64,000 bases of DNA from Actinophytocola sp. (GTDB taxonomy: Bacteria > Actinomycetota > Actinomycetes > Mycobacteriales > Pseudonocardiaceae), in assembly GCA_009377395.1 (NCBI GenBank), contig WHUB01000005.1, positions 1,768 through 65,767 of the forward strand, in the 5' to 3' direction. Below are positions 1 through 10,528 of this stretch, piece by piece. The notes beneath the pieces were generated by a model, which saw only the letters and a list, made by a program, of their open reading frames with translations, had not been told where the DNA came from and did no database searches. The position numbers and the translations under genes are program-made. Numbering within the stretch: position 1 is the stretch's first letter; each line of letters begins with the position of its first letter.

Positions 1-276
1 CGCGATCCAGCAGATCGCGCCGATCACGATGATCGCGATGACGGTGAGCACCCAGGTCATCCCGGTCGCCATGGAGAACGCGGCGCCGGGGTTGCGCAGC
101 AGCTGAAGGTAGACCGCGCCGCCGAGCACGCGGACGGGTGGCTGTCCTTCGAGCAGGGCGACCGCGAGGATCTTCGTGGCGAGGTCGAGCCCCAGGACGA
201 CCAGTGCGATCAGGGCGACAAGACCGACCCTGCGCCGAGGTTGCTGCTCGGTGTTCACCCCGTCATTGTCCACCAC
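1..276 (-). CDS. lspA: Lipoprotein signal peptidase (signal peptidase II), N-terminal part; gene runs off the left edge
   Basis: Manual minus-strand translation: VNTEQQPRRRVGLVALIALVVLGLDLATKILAVALLEGQPPVRVLGGAVYLQLLRNPGAAFSMATGMTWVLTVIAI, with LspA-like D-x-x-T-K and R-N-P-G-A-A-F-S motifs. Start may be GTG at 276, 273 or 258. Confidence 0.85.
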   Translation of the reverse strand, partial: MVDNDGVNTEQQPRRRVGLVALIALVVLGLDLATKILAVALLEGQPPVRVLGGAVYLQLLRNPGAAFSMATGMTWVLTVIAIIVIGAICWIA

Positions 277-282
277 GGCAGC

Positions 283-1761
283 TCAGCTACCGGTCTCGCC
301 CCGCCAGCGGGCGAGCCTGCCCGCCCGGTCGACGGCCTTGATGCGGCGTTCGGCCGCCGCCCGCACGCTCGCGGTCGCCACGACGAGCAGCTGGTCGCGC
401 TCCTGTAGCCGGGTGGTGTCCTGCGGCGTGAACCCCTTGCCGTCGCGCACGATCAGGCTCACCGTCGCTCCCTTGGGCAGCCGCAGCTCAGCGAGGTAGA
501 CGCCGTGCAGCCGCGAACCGGACTGGATCCTGACCTGCAGCAGTTCGGCGCCGAGCTCGTCGAGCGGGGCGGCGTCGACCTCCACCTCTTTCGGCTCGGC
601 CCGTGCGGCGAGTCCGAGCAGCCGGACCAGCGGCGTCATCGTCGCGCCCTGCACCAGGGTGAACACGATGACCAGCACGAACACCGTGTCCACCAGTCGG
701 TCGGCGCCCTCGATGCCCTCGGCGAGCGGGATCGTGGCCAGCACGATCGGCACCGCGCCCCGCAGTCCCGCCCAGGAGACGAAGACCTGCTCCCGCCACG
801 GCACCCGGAACGGCAGCAGCGCCAGCAGCACCGACAGCGGCCTGGCGAGGAGCAGCAGCACCGCGCCGGCGATCAGGCCGGGCACGATCGCGTCGAGCAG
901 CCGCTGTGGCGAGGCGAAGATCCCGAGCAGCACGAACAACCCGATCTGAGAAAGCCAGCCGAGTCCTTCGGCGAACGACGCGGTATCCGAGCGGTGCGGC
1001 AGCCGCGAGTTGCCGAGCACCAGCCCGGCCAGGTACGTGGCCAGTAGTCCGGAGGCATGGATGACCTGGCCGGAGGCGAACGCGAGCACGCACACCGCGA
1101 CGGTGGCGAGCGGGTACAGACCGGTGGCGGGTAACGCGGCCCGCCGCAACGTCCACGCCCCGAGCCAGCCGAGACCGATGCCGATGAGCCCGCCCACAGC
1201 GAGCTCGTACACGAGCAGCGGCAGAAATGACCAGGTGATCGGCTCCTCGGCGGCCAGCAGCACGACCAGGATGTAGACCGGGGCGTCGTTGACACCGGAC
1301 TCCAGCTCCAGCGTGCCGCGGAGCCTGCGGCTGATGCCCGCCCCGCGCAACACGCTGAACACGGCGGCGGCGTCGGTGGACGACAGCACCGCGCCCCACA
1401 GCAGCGCGACACGCCAGTCCACCCCGAGCAGCCAATGCATGGCGGCACCGGTGACCGCCACACTGATCCCCACCGACAACGTCGAGAGCGCGATGCCGGG
1501 CCCGAGCGAGGGCCGCACGTCCCGCCACCGCGTCGTCAACCCACCTTCGGTGAGGATCATGACCAGCGCGGCGAGGCCGAGCGACTGGGTCAGCATCGGG
1601 TCTTCGAACTCGATCCCGAAGCCTTCCTCGCCGAGCAGCACCCCGATGCCGAGGTAGAGCACGAGCGAGGGGAAGCCGAGCCTGATAGAGACCCGCACGG
1701 CGACCACAGACACGAGCAGTACACCGGCACCGATGCCGAGGATGATCGGGAGCTGCTCCAC
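283..1761 (-). CDS. NhaP-type potassium/proton antiporter with C-terminal TrkA_C-like domain
   Basis: Multi-TM protein with FPSLVLYLGIGVLLGEEG, SSTDAAAVFSVLR and SWAGLRGAVPIVLA motifs of the CPA1/NhaP family; C-terminal RLHGVYLAELRLPKGATVSLIVRDG. Confidence 0.88.
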   Translation of the reverse strand: MEQLPIILGIGAGVLLVSVVAVRVSIRLGFPSLVLYLGIGVLLGEEGFGIEFEDPMLTQSLGLAALVMILTEGGLTTRWRDVRPSLGPGIALSTLSVGISVAVTGAAMHWLLGVDWRVALLWGAVLSSTDAAAVFSVLRGAGISRRLRGTLELESGVNDAPVYILVVLLAAEEPITWSFLPLLVYELAVGGLIGIGLGWLGAWTLRRAALPATGLYPLATVAVCVLAFASGQVIHASGLLATYLAGLVLGNSRLPHRSDTASFAEGLGWLSQIGLFVLLGIFASPQRLLDAIVPGLIAGAVLLLLARPLSVLLALLPFRVPWREQVFVSWAGLRGAVPIVLATIPLAEGIEGADRLVDTVFVLVIVFTLVQGATMTPLVRLLGLAARAEPKEVEVDAAPLDELGAELLQVRIQSGSRLHGVYLAELRLPKGATVSLIVRDGKGFTPQDTTRLQERDQLLVVATASVRAAAERRIKAVDRAGRLARWRGETGS

Positions 1762-1834
1762 CCCACCTCCACGTCACGCCGACCCTTGGGCTCACATTCT
1801 CCCGCATGTGATCGCCAGCAGCTCGCTGCTGTGA

Positions 1835-2113
1835 TCAGCGGCGCGTCAGCAGCTCGGCGAGCCGGTCGCCTGCCCCGTCCGGCGCCGGGTCGACCTCGAT
1901 GAGCTTGTCCCGGCTGCGGTGTCCCCGCACCACGGCGACGTCGGCCGCCCGGACGCCGAGCGCGGCGGCGACGGCCTTACGCACCGCCTCGGTCGCCTTA
2001 CCGTCGACGGCGGGCGCGGCGACCGCGACGATCAGCGCGCCCTGCCACGACCCGCCGACGGCGGTGCGTTTCGCCCCGGGCTTGACCCGCACGGCGAACC
2101 GCAACGCTCCCAT
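1835..2113 (-). CDS. DUF167/YggU family protein
   Basis: RFAVRVKPGAKRTAVGG...VDGKATEAVRKAVAAALGV...VRGHRSRDKLIEV is typical of YggU/DUF167. Confidence 0.85.
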   Translation of the reverse strand: MGALRFAVRVKPGAKRTAVGGSWQGALIVAVAAPAVDGKATEAVRKAVAAALGVRAADVAVVRGHRSRDKLIEVDPAPDGAGDRLAELLTRR

Positions 2114-2120
2114 GCCGGGG

Positions 2121-5100
2121 CTACGCCTTCGTCACCCGCACCCGGGCCGCGTGCCCGTCGCCGACGCTGCCCTGGAACGCGTCGTCACCTGTGACCGCGC
2201 CGTAGGACACCGCATGCGCCAGCGCCTCGCTGGCCAGGAACGCCTCGTGCGCCTTCGCCGCCGCGACCACGTCGTCGGGGGCGTCGACGGTCAGCGTGAT
2301 CCGGTCGGAGACGTCGAGCCCGGCCTCGCGGCGAGCCTGCTGCACCACCCGGAGCAGGTCGCGGGCGATGCCCTCGGCGGCGAGCTCCGGCGTCACGTCG
2401 GTGTCGAGGATCACCAGGCCCGACCCGCCGGGCAGCGCCTCGGCGGCGCCCGGGTCCTTCGACACCAGCCTGCGCTCGTACTCGCCGTCGAGCAGCTCGA
2501 TGCCCGCCGCGGCCACGGCGCCGTCCGGGGTAAGCGACCACTCCCCCGCCTTCACGGCCTTGATCACCTGCTGCACGTCCTTGCCGAGCCGAGGGCCCGC
2601 GGCGCGGGCGTTGACGACGACCTCGAACCCGCCGTGCTCGGCGACGTCGGTGGTCAGCTCGACCGCTTTGACGTTGACCTCGTCGCGAATGATGTCCGTG
2701 AAGTCGCGCAGCCGCTCGGCGTCCTCGGCCGCCACGAGCAGCCTGGCCAGCGGCAGCCGCACCCGCAGCGTGTTGGCCTTGCGCAGCGCGAGCGCGCACG
2801 AGGCCACCTGGCGCACCCGGTCCATCGCGCCGACCAGTGCCGGGTCAGACGGCAGCCGCGCGAAGCGCGCCGTTGAGGGGTGGTGGTCGGGTGAGGGGCT
2901 GGCGAGCTCGTCGAGGTACGGCCAGTCGGCCAGGTGCACCGAACGGCCGCCGGTCAGGCCGCGCCAGACCGCCTCGGTGGTCAGCGGCAGCAGCGGCGCC
3001 GCCACCCGGCAGGTCACCTCGAGCACGGTGTGCAGGGTGTCGACCGCGTCGGCATCCCCGGCCCAGAACCTGTCCCGGGAGCGGCGCACGTACCAGTTGG
3101 TCAGGACTTCGAGGAACTCCCGCACCGTCTGGCAGGCACCGGCGAGGTCGTACGCGTCGAGCTGCGACTCGACGTCGGTGACCAGTTCGTTGGTCTTGGC
3201 GAGGATGTAGCGGTCGAGGACGTGCTGACTGTCGGTGCGGACCTTGCCCTCCATGCCCTCAGCGTTGGCGTAGAGCGCGAGGAAGTAGTACGAGTTCCAC
3301 AGCGGCAGCACGGCCTGGCGGACCGCGTCGCGGATGCCGCGTTCGGTGACGATCAGGTCGCCGCCGCGCAGGATCGGGCTCGCCATGAGGAACCACCGCA
3401 TGGCGTCGGAGCCGTCGCGGTCGAACACCTCGTTGACGTCCGGGTAGTTCTGCCGCGACTTGGACATCTTCTGCCCGTCGTCGCCGAGGACGATGCCGTG
3501 CGCGACGCAGTTGCGGAACGCGGGCCGGTCGAACAGCGCGGTGGCCAGCACGTGCAGCGTGTAGAACCAGCCCCTGGTCTGCCCGTTGTACTCGACGATG
3601 AAGTCACCCGGGTAGTGGTGCTCGAACCAGTCGGCGTTCTCGAACGGGTAGTGCACCTGCGCGAACGGCATCGAGCCCGACTCGAACCAGCAGTCGAGCA
3701 CCTCGGGCACCCGCCGCATGGTGGCGGCGCCGGTCGGGTCGTCCGGGTTGGGCCGGGTCAGCTCGTCGACGTGCGGCCGGTGCAGGTCGGTCGGCCGGAC
3801 GCCGAAGTCGCGCTCCAGCTCGGCGAGCGAGCCGTAGACATCGACCCGGGGGTAGTTCGGGTCGTCGGAGACCCACACCGGGATCGGCGAGCCCCAGTAC
3901 CGGTTCCGCGAGATCGACCAGTCGCGGGCGTTCTCCAGCCACCGGCCGAACTGGCCGTCCCTGATGTGGGTCGGCACCCAGTTGATCTGCTGGTTCAGCT
4001 CGACCATCCGGTCGCGGAACTTGGTGACCGCGACGAACCACGAGGACACCGCCCGCTGGATCAGCGGGTTGTCGCAGCGCCAGCAGTGCGGGTACGGGTG
4101 ATCGTAGGTCTCGTGCCGCAGCAGCGCGCCGTCCTGCTTGAGGTCGGCGATGATCTGTTTGTTCGCGGCGAAGACCTGCAACCCCTCGTACGGCGGCACC
4201 TGCGCGTCGAACTCGCCGCGCGCGTTGACCGGCGTGACCGGCTCGATGCCCGCCGCATCGGTGACGACCTTGTCCTCCTCGCCGTAGGCGGGTGCGATGT
4301 GGACGATGCCGGTGCCGTCCTCGGTGGTGACGTAGTCGGCGAGCAGGATCTGGTGCGCGGCGGCCTGCTGCCCGGCGAAGAAGCCGAACGGCGGCGTGTA
4401 GCGGGTGCCGAGCAGGTCGGTGCCGACGAACCGCGCCAGCACCTCCGGCTCCTCGCCCAGCTCGCGGGCGTAGCCGGCTACCCGCTCTTCGGCGAGCAGG
4501 TAGCGCTCGCCGTCGGCGCCGCGCACCGCCACGTAGCCGACCTCGGGGTGCACGGCGGCAGCGAGGTTCGACGGCAGCGTCCACGGCGTGGTCGTCCACA
4601 CCAGCGCGCGGGCGCCGTCGAGGTCGGGGTTGCCGGAGCTGATCCGCAGTCCGACGGTGACGGCCGGGTCCTGCCGCTGCCGGTAGACGTCGTCCATTTT
4701 GGTCTCGGTGTTGGACAGCGGCGTCTCGCAACGCCAGCAGTACCACAGCACCCGGAAGCCCTCGTAGACCAAGCCCTTGTCCCACAACGACTTGAACGCC
4801 CACATGACGCTTTCCATGTAGTCGAGGTCGAGCGTCTTGTAGTCGTTGTCGAAGTCGACCCAGCGGGCCTGCCGGGTGACGTAGTCCTGCCACTCGCCGG
4901 TGTAACGCAGCACGGAGGCGCGGCAGGCGTCGTTGAACGCGGCGACACCCATCTCCTCGATCTCGTTCTTGTGCGAGATGCCGAGCTGCTTCTCGGCTTC
5001 GACCTCGGCGGGCAAGCCGTGGCAGTCCCAGCCGAAGCGACGCTCGACCCGGCGCCCGCGCATGGTCTTGTAGCGCGGCACGACGTCCTTGACGTAGCCG

Positions 5101-5321
5101 GTCAGCAGGTGGCCGTAGTGCGGCAGGCCGTTGGCGAACGGCGGACCGTCGTAGAAGACGAACTCGTTGCCGCCGTGCTCGCCCGGCTCGCGCGCCTCGA
5201 CGCTCGCCTCGAAGGTCTTGTCCTTGGACCAGTACGCCAGCACGTCCTGCTCCAGCTCCGGGAAGGACGGCTGGGCCGGGACGGCGCCGCTGTCGCCGTG
5301 GCTGACCTTCGGGTACGGCAT
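2121..5321 (-). CDS. ileS: Isoleucyl-tRNA synthetase
   Basis: Long ORF with [36 protein letters not shown] and [11 protein letters not shown]. Start taken at [10 protein letters not shown] behind an SD-like GAGGAG; the ORF track extends upstream into the T-box leader. Confidence 0.97.
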   Translation of the reverse strand: MPYPKVSHGDSGAVPAQPSFPELEQDVLAYWSKDKTFEASVEAREPGEHGGNEFVFYDGPPFANGLPHYGHLLTGYVKDVVPRYKTMRGRRVERRFGWDCHGLPAEVEAEKQLGISHKNEIEEMGVAAFNDACRASVLRYTGEWQDYVTRQARWVDFDNDYKTLDLDYMESVMWAFKSLWDKGLVYEGFRVLWYCWRCETPLSNTETKMDDVYRQRQDPAVTVGLRISSGNPDLDGARALVWTTTPWTLPSNLAAAVHPEVGYVAVRGADGERYLLAEERVAGYARELGEEPEVLARFVGTDLLGTRYTPPFGFFAGQQAAAHQILLADYVTTEDGTGIVHIAPAYGEEDKVVTDAAGIEPVTPVNARGEFDAQVPPYEGLQVFAANKQIIADLKQDGALLRHETYDHPYPHCWRCDNPLIQRAVSSWFVAVTKFRDRMVELNQQINWVPTHIRDGQFGRWLENARDWSISRNRYWGSPIPVWVSDDPNYPRVDVYGSLAELERDFGVRPTDLHRPHVDELTRPNPDDPTGAATMRRVPEVLDCWFESGSMPFAQVHYPFENADWFEHHYPGDFIVEYNGQTRGWFYTLHVLATALFDRPAFRNCVAHGIVLGDDGQKMSKSRQNYPDVNEVFDRDGSDAMRWFLMASPILRGGDLIVTERGIRDAVRQAVLPLWNSYYFLALYANAEGMEGKVRTDSQHVLDRYILAKTNELVTDVESQLDAYDLAGACQTVREFLEVLTNWYVRRSRDRFWAGDADAVDTLHTVLEVTCRVAAPLLPLTTEAVWRGLTGGRSVHLADWPYLDELASPSPDHHPSTARFARLPSDPALVGAMDRVRQVASCALALRKANTLRVRLPLARLLVAAEDAERLRDFTDIIRDEVNVKAVELTTDVAEHGGFEVVVNARAAGPRLGKDVQQVIKAVKAGEWSLTPDGAVAAAGIELLDGEYERRLVSKDPGAAEALPGGSGLVILDTDVTPELAAEGIARDLLRVVQQARREAGLDVSDRITLTVDAPDDVVAAAKAHEAFLASEALAHAVSYGAVTGDDAFQGSVGDGHAARVRVTKA

Positions 5322-5570
5322 GGGTCGTGCTCCTCGCGGGTGTCGTGCTCGCATGTGACCATCTCTGATCCACGCGGGGACGACGCGCACGCCGGTCGGC
5401 CTGCGCTCCGCGGTACCACCCCGCTTGTCCGCGCACACGGCACGGACCGCTCATCGCGCGGCTGTGACGGGCCGCTCCCGTCCGGGTCTAATGAGGCCGC
5501 CCGAGTGGGCGTCCCGTTCTTCCGGATGGCTCCCCGGTGATGGCCGGATCACTGCCGTTGGTGACTCCAG
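5322..5570 (-). promoter_or_regulatory. T-box leader (Ile specifier) upstream of ileS
   Basis: Minus strand carries GATCCGGCCATCACCGGGGAGCC-ATC-CGGAAGAACGG (specifier candidate ATC at 5525-5527) and the T-box motif AGCGGGGTGGTACCGCG (about 5409-5425). No U-tract terminator is evident, consistent with an actinobacterial translational T-box. Confidence 0.9.
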
Positions 5571-5753
5571 GTTAACGCCGTCGGGCAACGGGATTGTTCC
5601 AGGGGCCAGAACGGCCGAAGTCCGAAGGCCAACGGCGGCTTGGTCTTCGTCATGCGTCAAGAAGTTGGCAGGGTTTGATCTTGGGGACCGATGAGTTTTC
5701 CGCGCCGTGCTGGTCTATATATGCCGAGGACCGACTCACGGGAGGCTGACGCC

Positions 5754-6317
5754 GTGCGGAAACTGACCTTCGGCATGAACATGAGCCTGGACGGCTACAT
5801 CGCTGCGCCCCGCGACGACCTCGGCTGGAGCGTGCCGAGCGACGAGCTGTTCCAGTGGTGGTCCGACCGGGTGGACGCGACAGGCCTGGCGCTGTACGGA
5901 CGCAAGCTGTGGGAGACGATGAGCTCCCACTGGCCGACCGCAGCCCAGCAGCCCGGCGCCACACCGGCGGAGATCGAGTTCGCCCGCCGCTGGCGGGACA
6001 TGCCAAAGGTGGTGTTCTCTTCGACGACCAGCACGGTCGACTGGAACACCCGCCTGGTCACCGGCGACGCGGTCACCGAGATCACCAGGCTCAAGGCCGA
6101 GGATGGCGGCCCCATGGACATCGGCGGTGCCACGCTCGCCGCGGCGGCCATGCGGGCCGGGCTGATCGACGAGTACGTGCTGGCCACCGCACCGGTCTTG
6201 GTGGGCGGCGGCACGCCGTTCTTCACAGCCCTGGACACCTGGGTGAACCTGAGCCTGGTGGAGACCCGGACGTTTCCCGACGGCGTCGTGCTGACCAGGT
6301 ACGAGACCAGGCGCTGA
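5754..6317 (+). CDS. RibD C-terminal/dihydrofolate reductase-like family protein
   Basis: MRKLTFGMNMSLDGYIAAPRDDLGWSVPSDELFQWWSD...PVLVGGGTPFF; GTG start after GGGAGG chosen over upstream ATG. Confidence 0.85.
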   Translation: MRKLTFGMNMSLDGYIAAPRDDLGWSVPSDELFQWWSDRVDATGLALYGRKLWETMSSHWPTAAQQPGATPAEIEFARRWRDMPKVVFSSTTSTVDWNTRLVTGDAVTEITRLKAEDGGPMDIGGATLAAAAMRAGLIDEYVLATAPVLVGGGTPFFTALDTWVNLSLVETRTFPDGVVLTRYETRR

Positions 6318-6412
6318 CTCTCCCCGGCTGGTGAGGGACGCCTGTCGCGGCGTCGAGTCGTCGAATACTTGGCTGCGATCTAATCACCCAGGCGGCCCTT
6401 CGCTTGCGTCGA

Positions 6413-6428
6413 TCGAACATACGTTCTA
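6413..6428. promoter_or_regulatory. Putative LexA (SOS) box upstream of DUF222-HNH gene
   Basis: TCGAAC-ATAC-GTTCTA, 11/12 match to actinobacterial consensus TCGAAC-N4-GTTCGA; ends 10 nt before the ATG at 6439. Confidence 0.7.
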
Positions 6429-6438
6429 GTACGAGGTC

Positions 6439-7749
6439 ATGTCGGAGCCCGCCAGTCTTCCGTTCGCGCCCGGTGCCGCGTGGCATCGGGCGGATCGGGC
6501 TGCGTTGGTGACGGCGCTGCGCGAGACCGAGACGATGATTCGGCGCGCCCAGGCCATACAAGGCGAGATCCTGGCGGAGATGCAGTCACGCGGCGTGCCG
6601 CAGACCTTCGGCTACGCCGATGTCGAGGCGGTGGTCAAGGACCTGGTGCGCTGCGACCGGCCGGAAGCCAAAGCTCGGGTCCGCCGCGCCCTGGCGTGCA
6701 ACGAGTACACCGAGGGCGCCCATCGCATCGCTGCTTCGGCTCCGGCCACGGCAGCGGCATATGCCGAGGGCGCGATCGGTTCCCGCCACATCGATTCCAT
6801 CGTGAAGACGCTTGCCGAGATGCCGGGCGCCGTGCCGGAGGAAGAACGCCTCGGCTACGAGAAGATCCTGGCCGACCTGGCCCGCGAGTCGTCGCCGGCG
6901 GCGGTGGATCGGGCCGGGCGGCATCTGCTGGAACGGATCGAACAAGATCACCTCGCCCGCGGTCCCGCCAAACCACTGCCGCCACCCCCACGCGAACTCA
7001 ACTGGGCCTGGAACCGGGACCGGCAACTGTGCGTCGCCGGCCGTCTCGACGCGGTTTCCGGTGCGCTGTTCGAGAAACTGTTGTCACCGCTGGCCAAACC
7101 GCGACTTGGTCCGGACGGTGAACGCGACACCCGCCCGATCGACCAACGCCACGGCGACGCCTTCGCCGAACTACTCGACCACGCTCAGCGGGCCGCAGAC
7201 CTCCCGACGGAAGCCGGTGAGACACCGGCGCTGGTCCTGACCATGAACCTGGCCGATCTGATTCCGGCCCAGCGCACCGGCAGCGACGGCGGCACGATGC
7301 GCGGACAGCAGCCGCCGATGGTCAACGGCGACATGCCGATCCCCGCAAGCGAGGCCCGACTGCTTGCCTGTGATTCCCGGGTCATTCCCGCTGTGCTCGG
7401 CAGCAGCGGCGAAGTGCTGGACCTCGGTCGCGAGACTCGGCTGGCCACCACGCCACAGCGCCGCGCACTCGGGCTCCGGGACCGTGGCTGTGTCTTCCCC
7501 GGCTGCACCAGACCCAGCAACTGGTGCCACGCCCACCACGCCATGGACTGGTCCCAGGGCGGATCATCTGACTTAAACAACCTGATCTTGTTGTGCGGGA
7601 TGCATCACCGGCTGATCCACCACAGCGAATGGACCATCCGCATGGCCGCTGACGGCAAACCCGACTGCATCCCGCCCCCGTGGCTGGACATCAAGCAGCG
7701 ACCACGCCGCAACCACACCTTCCACCCCATCGCACCCGACACGAGTTGA
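6439..7749 (+). CDS. DUF222 domain-containing HNH endonuclease (13E12-like family)
   Basis: N-terminal DUF222-like region; C-terminal RALGLRDRGCVFPGCTRPSNWCHAHHAMDWSQGGSSDLNNLILLCGMHHRLIHHSEWTI is an HNH motif typical of the family. Confidence 0.93.
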   Translation: MSEPASLPFAPGAAWHRADRAALVTALRETETMIRRAQAIQGEILAEMQSRGVPQTFGYADVEAVVKDLVRCDRPEAKARVRRALACNEYTEGAHRIAASAPATAAAYAEGAIGSRHIDSIVKTLAEMPGAVPEEERLGYEKILADLARESSPAAVDRAGRHLLERIEQDHLARGPAKPLPPPPRELNWAWNRDRQLCVAGRLDAVSGALFEKLLSPLAKPRLGPDGERDTRPIDQRHGDAFAELLDHAQRAADLPTEAGETPALVLTMNLADLIPAQRTGSDGGTMRGQQPPMVNGDMPIPASEARLLACDSRVIPAVLGSSGEVLDLGRETRLATTPQRRALGLRDRGCVFPGCTRPSNWCHAHHAMDWSQGGSSDLNNLILLCGMHHRLIHHSEWTIRMAADGKPDCIPPPWLDIKQRPRRNHTFHPIAPDTS

Positions 7750-7771
7750 GAGTGCCATGAATTGGATCGCG

Positions 7772-8425
7772 CTACTCCCGGCCGGACCTGCCGAGCGAGC
7801 GCTTCTTCTTCCTCGCGCGGGCCACCAGCGTCGCGTCGGGCCCGCAGCGCGCGCAGGGGGTGAAGCCGAGCTCGCGGGCCTCGGACACCGTGATCGGGAT
7901 GGTGTCCTTGTCGGTGAGCCAGCCGCACTCCGGCAGGTGGTACCGGGGTTGCTCGTCGATGACCATCACCTGGTCGTCGAGCTCGGACACCAGCAGCACG
8001 TCGGCGACGTCGGTGTCCTCCTCGCGGGGCGGGATGTGGGGATCATCGCCGGGGACGGTCGATGCCCGCTCCTGCGGGCCCGGGACCGGCTCCGGCTCGG
8101 CGTCGGTCTCCTCGTCGGCCGCAGTCTCGGTGTCCTCCGCCGCGGACTCGGTGTCCGGCTCGTCGGCACCAGCGGCGTCCTCGTCCGCCGGCTCCTCGTC
8201 GGTGTCCGACAGGGACACAGCGACCTCAGCCGTCTCGTCGGCTGCCTCCGCTGCCGCGTCCTTGCGCTGCCGCTTGCGCCTGCGCAGCCAGTCGAGGAAC
8301 AGCGCGGCCGCCGCGAGCAGCGAGACCGCGATCGACAGCCACGCCCACAGTGACGACCCGGTGGCCAGCGCGGTGACCAGCAGCCCGAGCGCCGCCAGCA
8401 CCAAGATCAGGACTACAGAGAGCAC
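7772..8425 (-). CDS. Actinobacterial membrane protein with acidic central region
   Basis: N-terminal TM pair MLSVVLILVLAALGLLVTALATGSSLWAWLSIAVSLLAAAALFLDWLRRRKRQ, acidic linker, then a DDQVMVIDEQPRYHLPECGWL domain. Confidence 0.7.
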   Translation of the reverse strand: MLSVVLILVLAALGLLVTALATGSSLWAWLSIAVSLLAAAALFLDWLRRRKRQRKDAAAEAADETAEVAVSLSDTDEEPADEDAAGADEPDTESAAEDTETAADEETDAEPEPVPGPQERASTVPGDDPHIPPREEDTDVADVLLVSELDDQVMVIDEQPRYHLPECGWLTDKDTIPITVSEARELGFTPCARCGPDATLVARARKKKRSLGRSGRE

Positions 8426-8482
8426 AACGAATTACATCACGACAGACGAACACGCTTCAGCCACGACACCCCGGACATGCCT

Positions 8483-8513
8483 GGTTCCGGCCCCCGATCG
8501 GAGGGCCGGAACC
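8483..8513 (-). terminator. Intrinsic terminator-like hairpin downstream of wag31
   Basis: Perfect 11-bp inverted repeat GGTTCCGGCCC-(9 nt)-GGGCCGGAACC. Confidence 0.7.
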
Positions 8514-8536
8514 GGCGTGAGGTTCAGTGCGTGGCG

Positions 8537-9421
8537 TCAGCCCGCCTCTGCGCGCGGGCCGAACGAGAATCCTTGGTTGCCCCCGCTGGGGCCGTTGTCC
8601 GATCCCGCTGACGTCGCCGCCGAGGCGGGTGCGGCCGAACCACGGTCGTCCAGCTCGCGTAGCTGCGATTCGAGGAACCCGCGCAGCCGGGTGCGGTACT
8701 CGCGCTCGATCGTGCGCAGCTCGTCGATCTTCTTGCCGAGCGCGTCCTTCTCGGCGTTGAGGTTGTTCATGGCCTCGGTGTACTTGCGCTGCGCCTCGCG
8801 CTCCATCGACGTCGCCTTGTCGCGCGACTGCCGCTCGATCGTCTCCGCGCGGGTCCGCGCGTCGTTGAGCATGGTCTCGGCCCGGGTGCGGGCCTCGTTG
8901 ACCATCGCGTCCGCCTTGGAGCGCGCTTCGGAGAGCAGCTGCTCGGACTTGGTCCGCGCCTCGGACAGCATGCCGTCGGACTCGGCCTTGGCCTCGCCGG
9001 TGAGCCGGTCCGCCATCTCCTGCGCGAGCCCGAGCACCTTGGCGGCCTGCACGTTCGGCTCACCGGACTCGGCGCCGGCACCCGCCGCGAGCGCGGCCGC
9101 GTGGGCCTGCGTCTGCTCGAGCGCCGTCTGCGGCGCGGGCACCGAAGCCAGCCGCCGCGGCGGCTCCTCGTGCCGCGCGGGTGGAGCCGGTGGCGGGCTC
9201 GGCGCCTGGGCGGACGACTGCGCGTCGCTGCGCGCGGCCTCCAGCTCGGCGTCGAGCTGCTCGACCTGCTGTCGCAGCTCGTTGTTCTCCTCGATCAGGC
9301 GGGCAAGCTCGGTCTCCACCAAGTCGAGGAAGGCGTCTACCTCGTCCTCGTTGTAGCCCCGTTTGCCTATCGGTGGCTTGCTGAACGCGACGTTGTGCAC
9401 GTCAGCGGGGGTCAAGGACAT
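8537..9421 (-). CDS. wag31: DivIVA/Wag31 polar growth protein
   Basis: [56 protein letters not shown]; long coiled coil. Confidence 0.97.
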   Translation of the reverse strand: MSLTPADVHNVAFSKPPIGKRGYNEDEVDAFLDLVETELARLIEENNELRQQVEQLDAELEAARSDAQSSAQAPSPPPAPPARHEEPPRRLASVPAPQTALEQTQAHAAALAAGAGAESGEPNVQAAKVLGLAQEMADRLTGEAKAESDGMLSEARTKSEQLLSEARSKADAMVNEARTRAETMLNDARTRAETIERQSRDKATSMEREAQRKYTEAMNNLNAEKDALGKKIDELRTIEREYRTRLRGFLESQLRELDDRGSAAPASAATSAGSDNGPSGGNQGFSFGPRAEAG

Positions 9422-9466
9422 CTGATCACCTCACGCACTCCAGGCCTGCAGGGTACCCAGGCTCCG

Positions 9467-9751
9467 TCACCCGGGATATGCCAGTTGCATCATTATGAAC
9501 ACAACCAACAGCAGCACCATAATCGATAGGTCCAGTCCCACGTTGCCGATTCGCACCGTCGGGATGATCCGGCGGAACAACCGAACAGGTGGGTCGGTCA
9601 CTGTGTAGATGGTCTCAAGCGTCACCGCAACCCCGCCTACGGGACGCCACTCGCGCGAGAAAGATCGCACCATCTCGACCACCAGCCTTGCCAAGATGAA
9701 CAGCCACAGGGCGAACAGCACCCAGTACACAATGATCCGGACGGCATCCAC
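9467..9751 (-). CDS. YggT family membrane protein
   Basis: VDAVRIIVYWVLFALWLFILARLVVEMVRSF...TDPPVRLFRRIIPTVRIGNVGLDLSIMVLLLVVFIMMQL; dcw-flanking YggT position. Confidence 0.88.
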   Translation of the reverse strand: MDAVRIIVYWVLFALWLFILARLVVEMVRSFSREWRPVGGVAVTLETIYTVTDPPVRLFRRIIPTVRIGNVGLDLSIMVLLLVVFIMMQLAYPG

Positions 9752-9867
9752 GGCTCCACTCTGCCATAGTGCTCGATCCGGCACGCAGGCCACTCATGGC
9801 GTGTCCGTGATCCGCGTCCTCACGTGCTGGTCCTGCCCACCCCCGCCGCGAAACTGATCTTCGCTGA

Positions 9868-10497
9868 TCAGCGGCGGAGGAACATCCCGCCCTCGGCGAG
9901 CCGCCTGCGGTCCTCGGCCGTCACGTCGATGTCAGGCGGTGAGAGCAGGAACACCTTGTTCGTCACCTTGTCCATCGCGCCACGCAACGCGAACGCGAGA
10001 CCCGCGGCGAAATCGACGAGCCGCTTCGCGTCCGCATTGTCCATTTCGGTCAGGTTCATGATCACCGGGTTGCCGTCACGGAACGCCTCGCCGATGTCAC
10101 GCGCCTCACTGTACCCAGTCGGGTTCAGGGTGACGATCCGGCTGAGCGGATCCCGGGCGACGGGCGCCTGGTGCTCGGCGACCGGCCGCAGCTGACGCAC
10201 CGGCTCCGGCTGGCGATCCATCGCCAGCGCACCAGACACTGCAGGCTCGGGCCGCGCCCTGCCCCGCCCGCGCGCGGGCGGGTAGGGCGCCTCGTCGTCG
10301 ATGTCGTCCGCAGCGCGATAGCCGGCCCGCCGGAGCCCGCCCCGGCTGGCGGGACGCTCGGGATAGTCGTACTCGTCGTCGTAGCCGCGACCGTATCGAT
10401 CGTCCTGCCGGTACTCGTATCCGTCGTGGATATCGTCCATACCGTCGTCAGCCGGGACCATCCCGAAGTAGGCCTTCAGCTTCTCCAGCGCGCTCAT
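9868..10497 (-). CDS. sepF: Cell division protein SepF
   Basis: MSALEKLKAYFGMVPADD...NPVIMNLTEMDNADAKRLVDFAAGLAFALRGAMDKVTNKVFLLSPPDIDV. Confidence 0.96.
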   Translation of the reverse strand: MSALEKLKAYFGMVPADDGMDDIHDGYEYRQDDRYGRGYDDEYDYPERPASRGGLRRAGYRAADDIDDEAPYPPARGRGRARPEPAVSGALAMDRQPEPVRQLRPVAEHQAPVARDPLSRIVTLNPTGYSEARDIGEAFRDGNPVIMNLTEMDNADAKRLVDFAAGLAFALRGAMDKVTNKVFLLSPPDIDVTAEDRRRLAEGGMFLRR

Positions 10498-10528
10498 GCC
10501 TCTCCCTCACTGCCGGCATGTCCCGTCG

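Noticed and set aside
1810-1840. CAGCAGC-TC-GCTGCTG hairpin between yggU and the antiporter gene
   Set aside because: Loop of only 2 nt and no U-tract; could be a weak terminator but not firm enough to call.
2934-5540. 868-aa plus-strand ORF opposite ileS
   Set aside because: Antisense frame artefact of high-GC coding sequence (low-complexity R/V/D/H/L-rich translation, no domain motif); ileS on the other strand is unambiguous.
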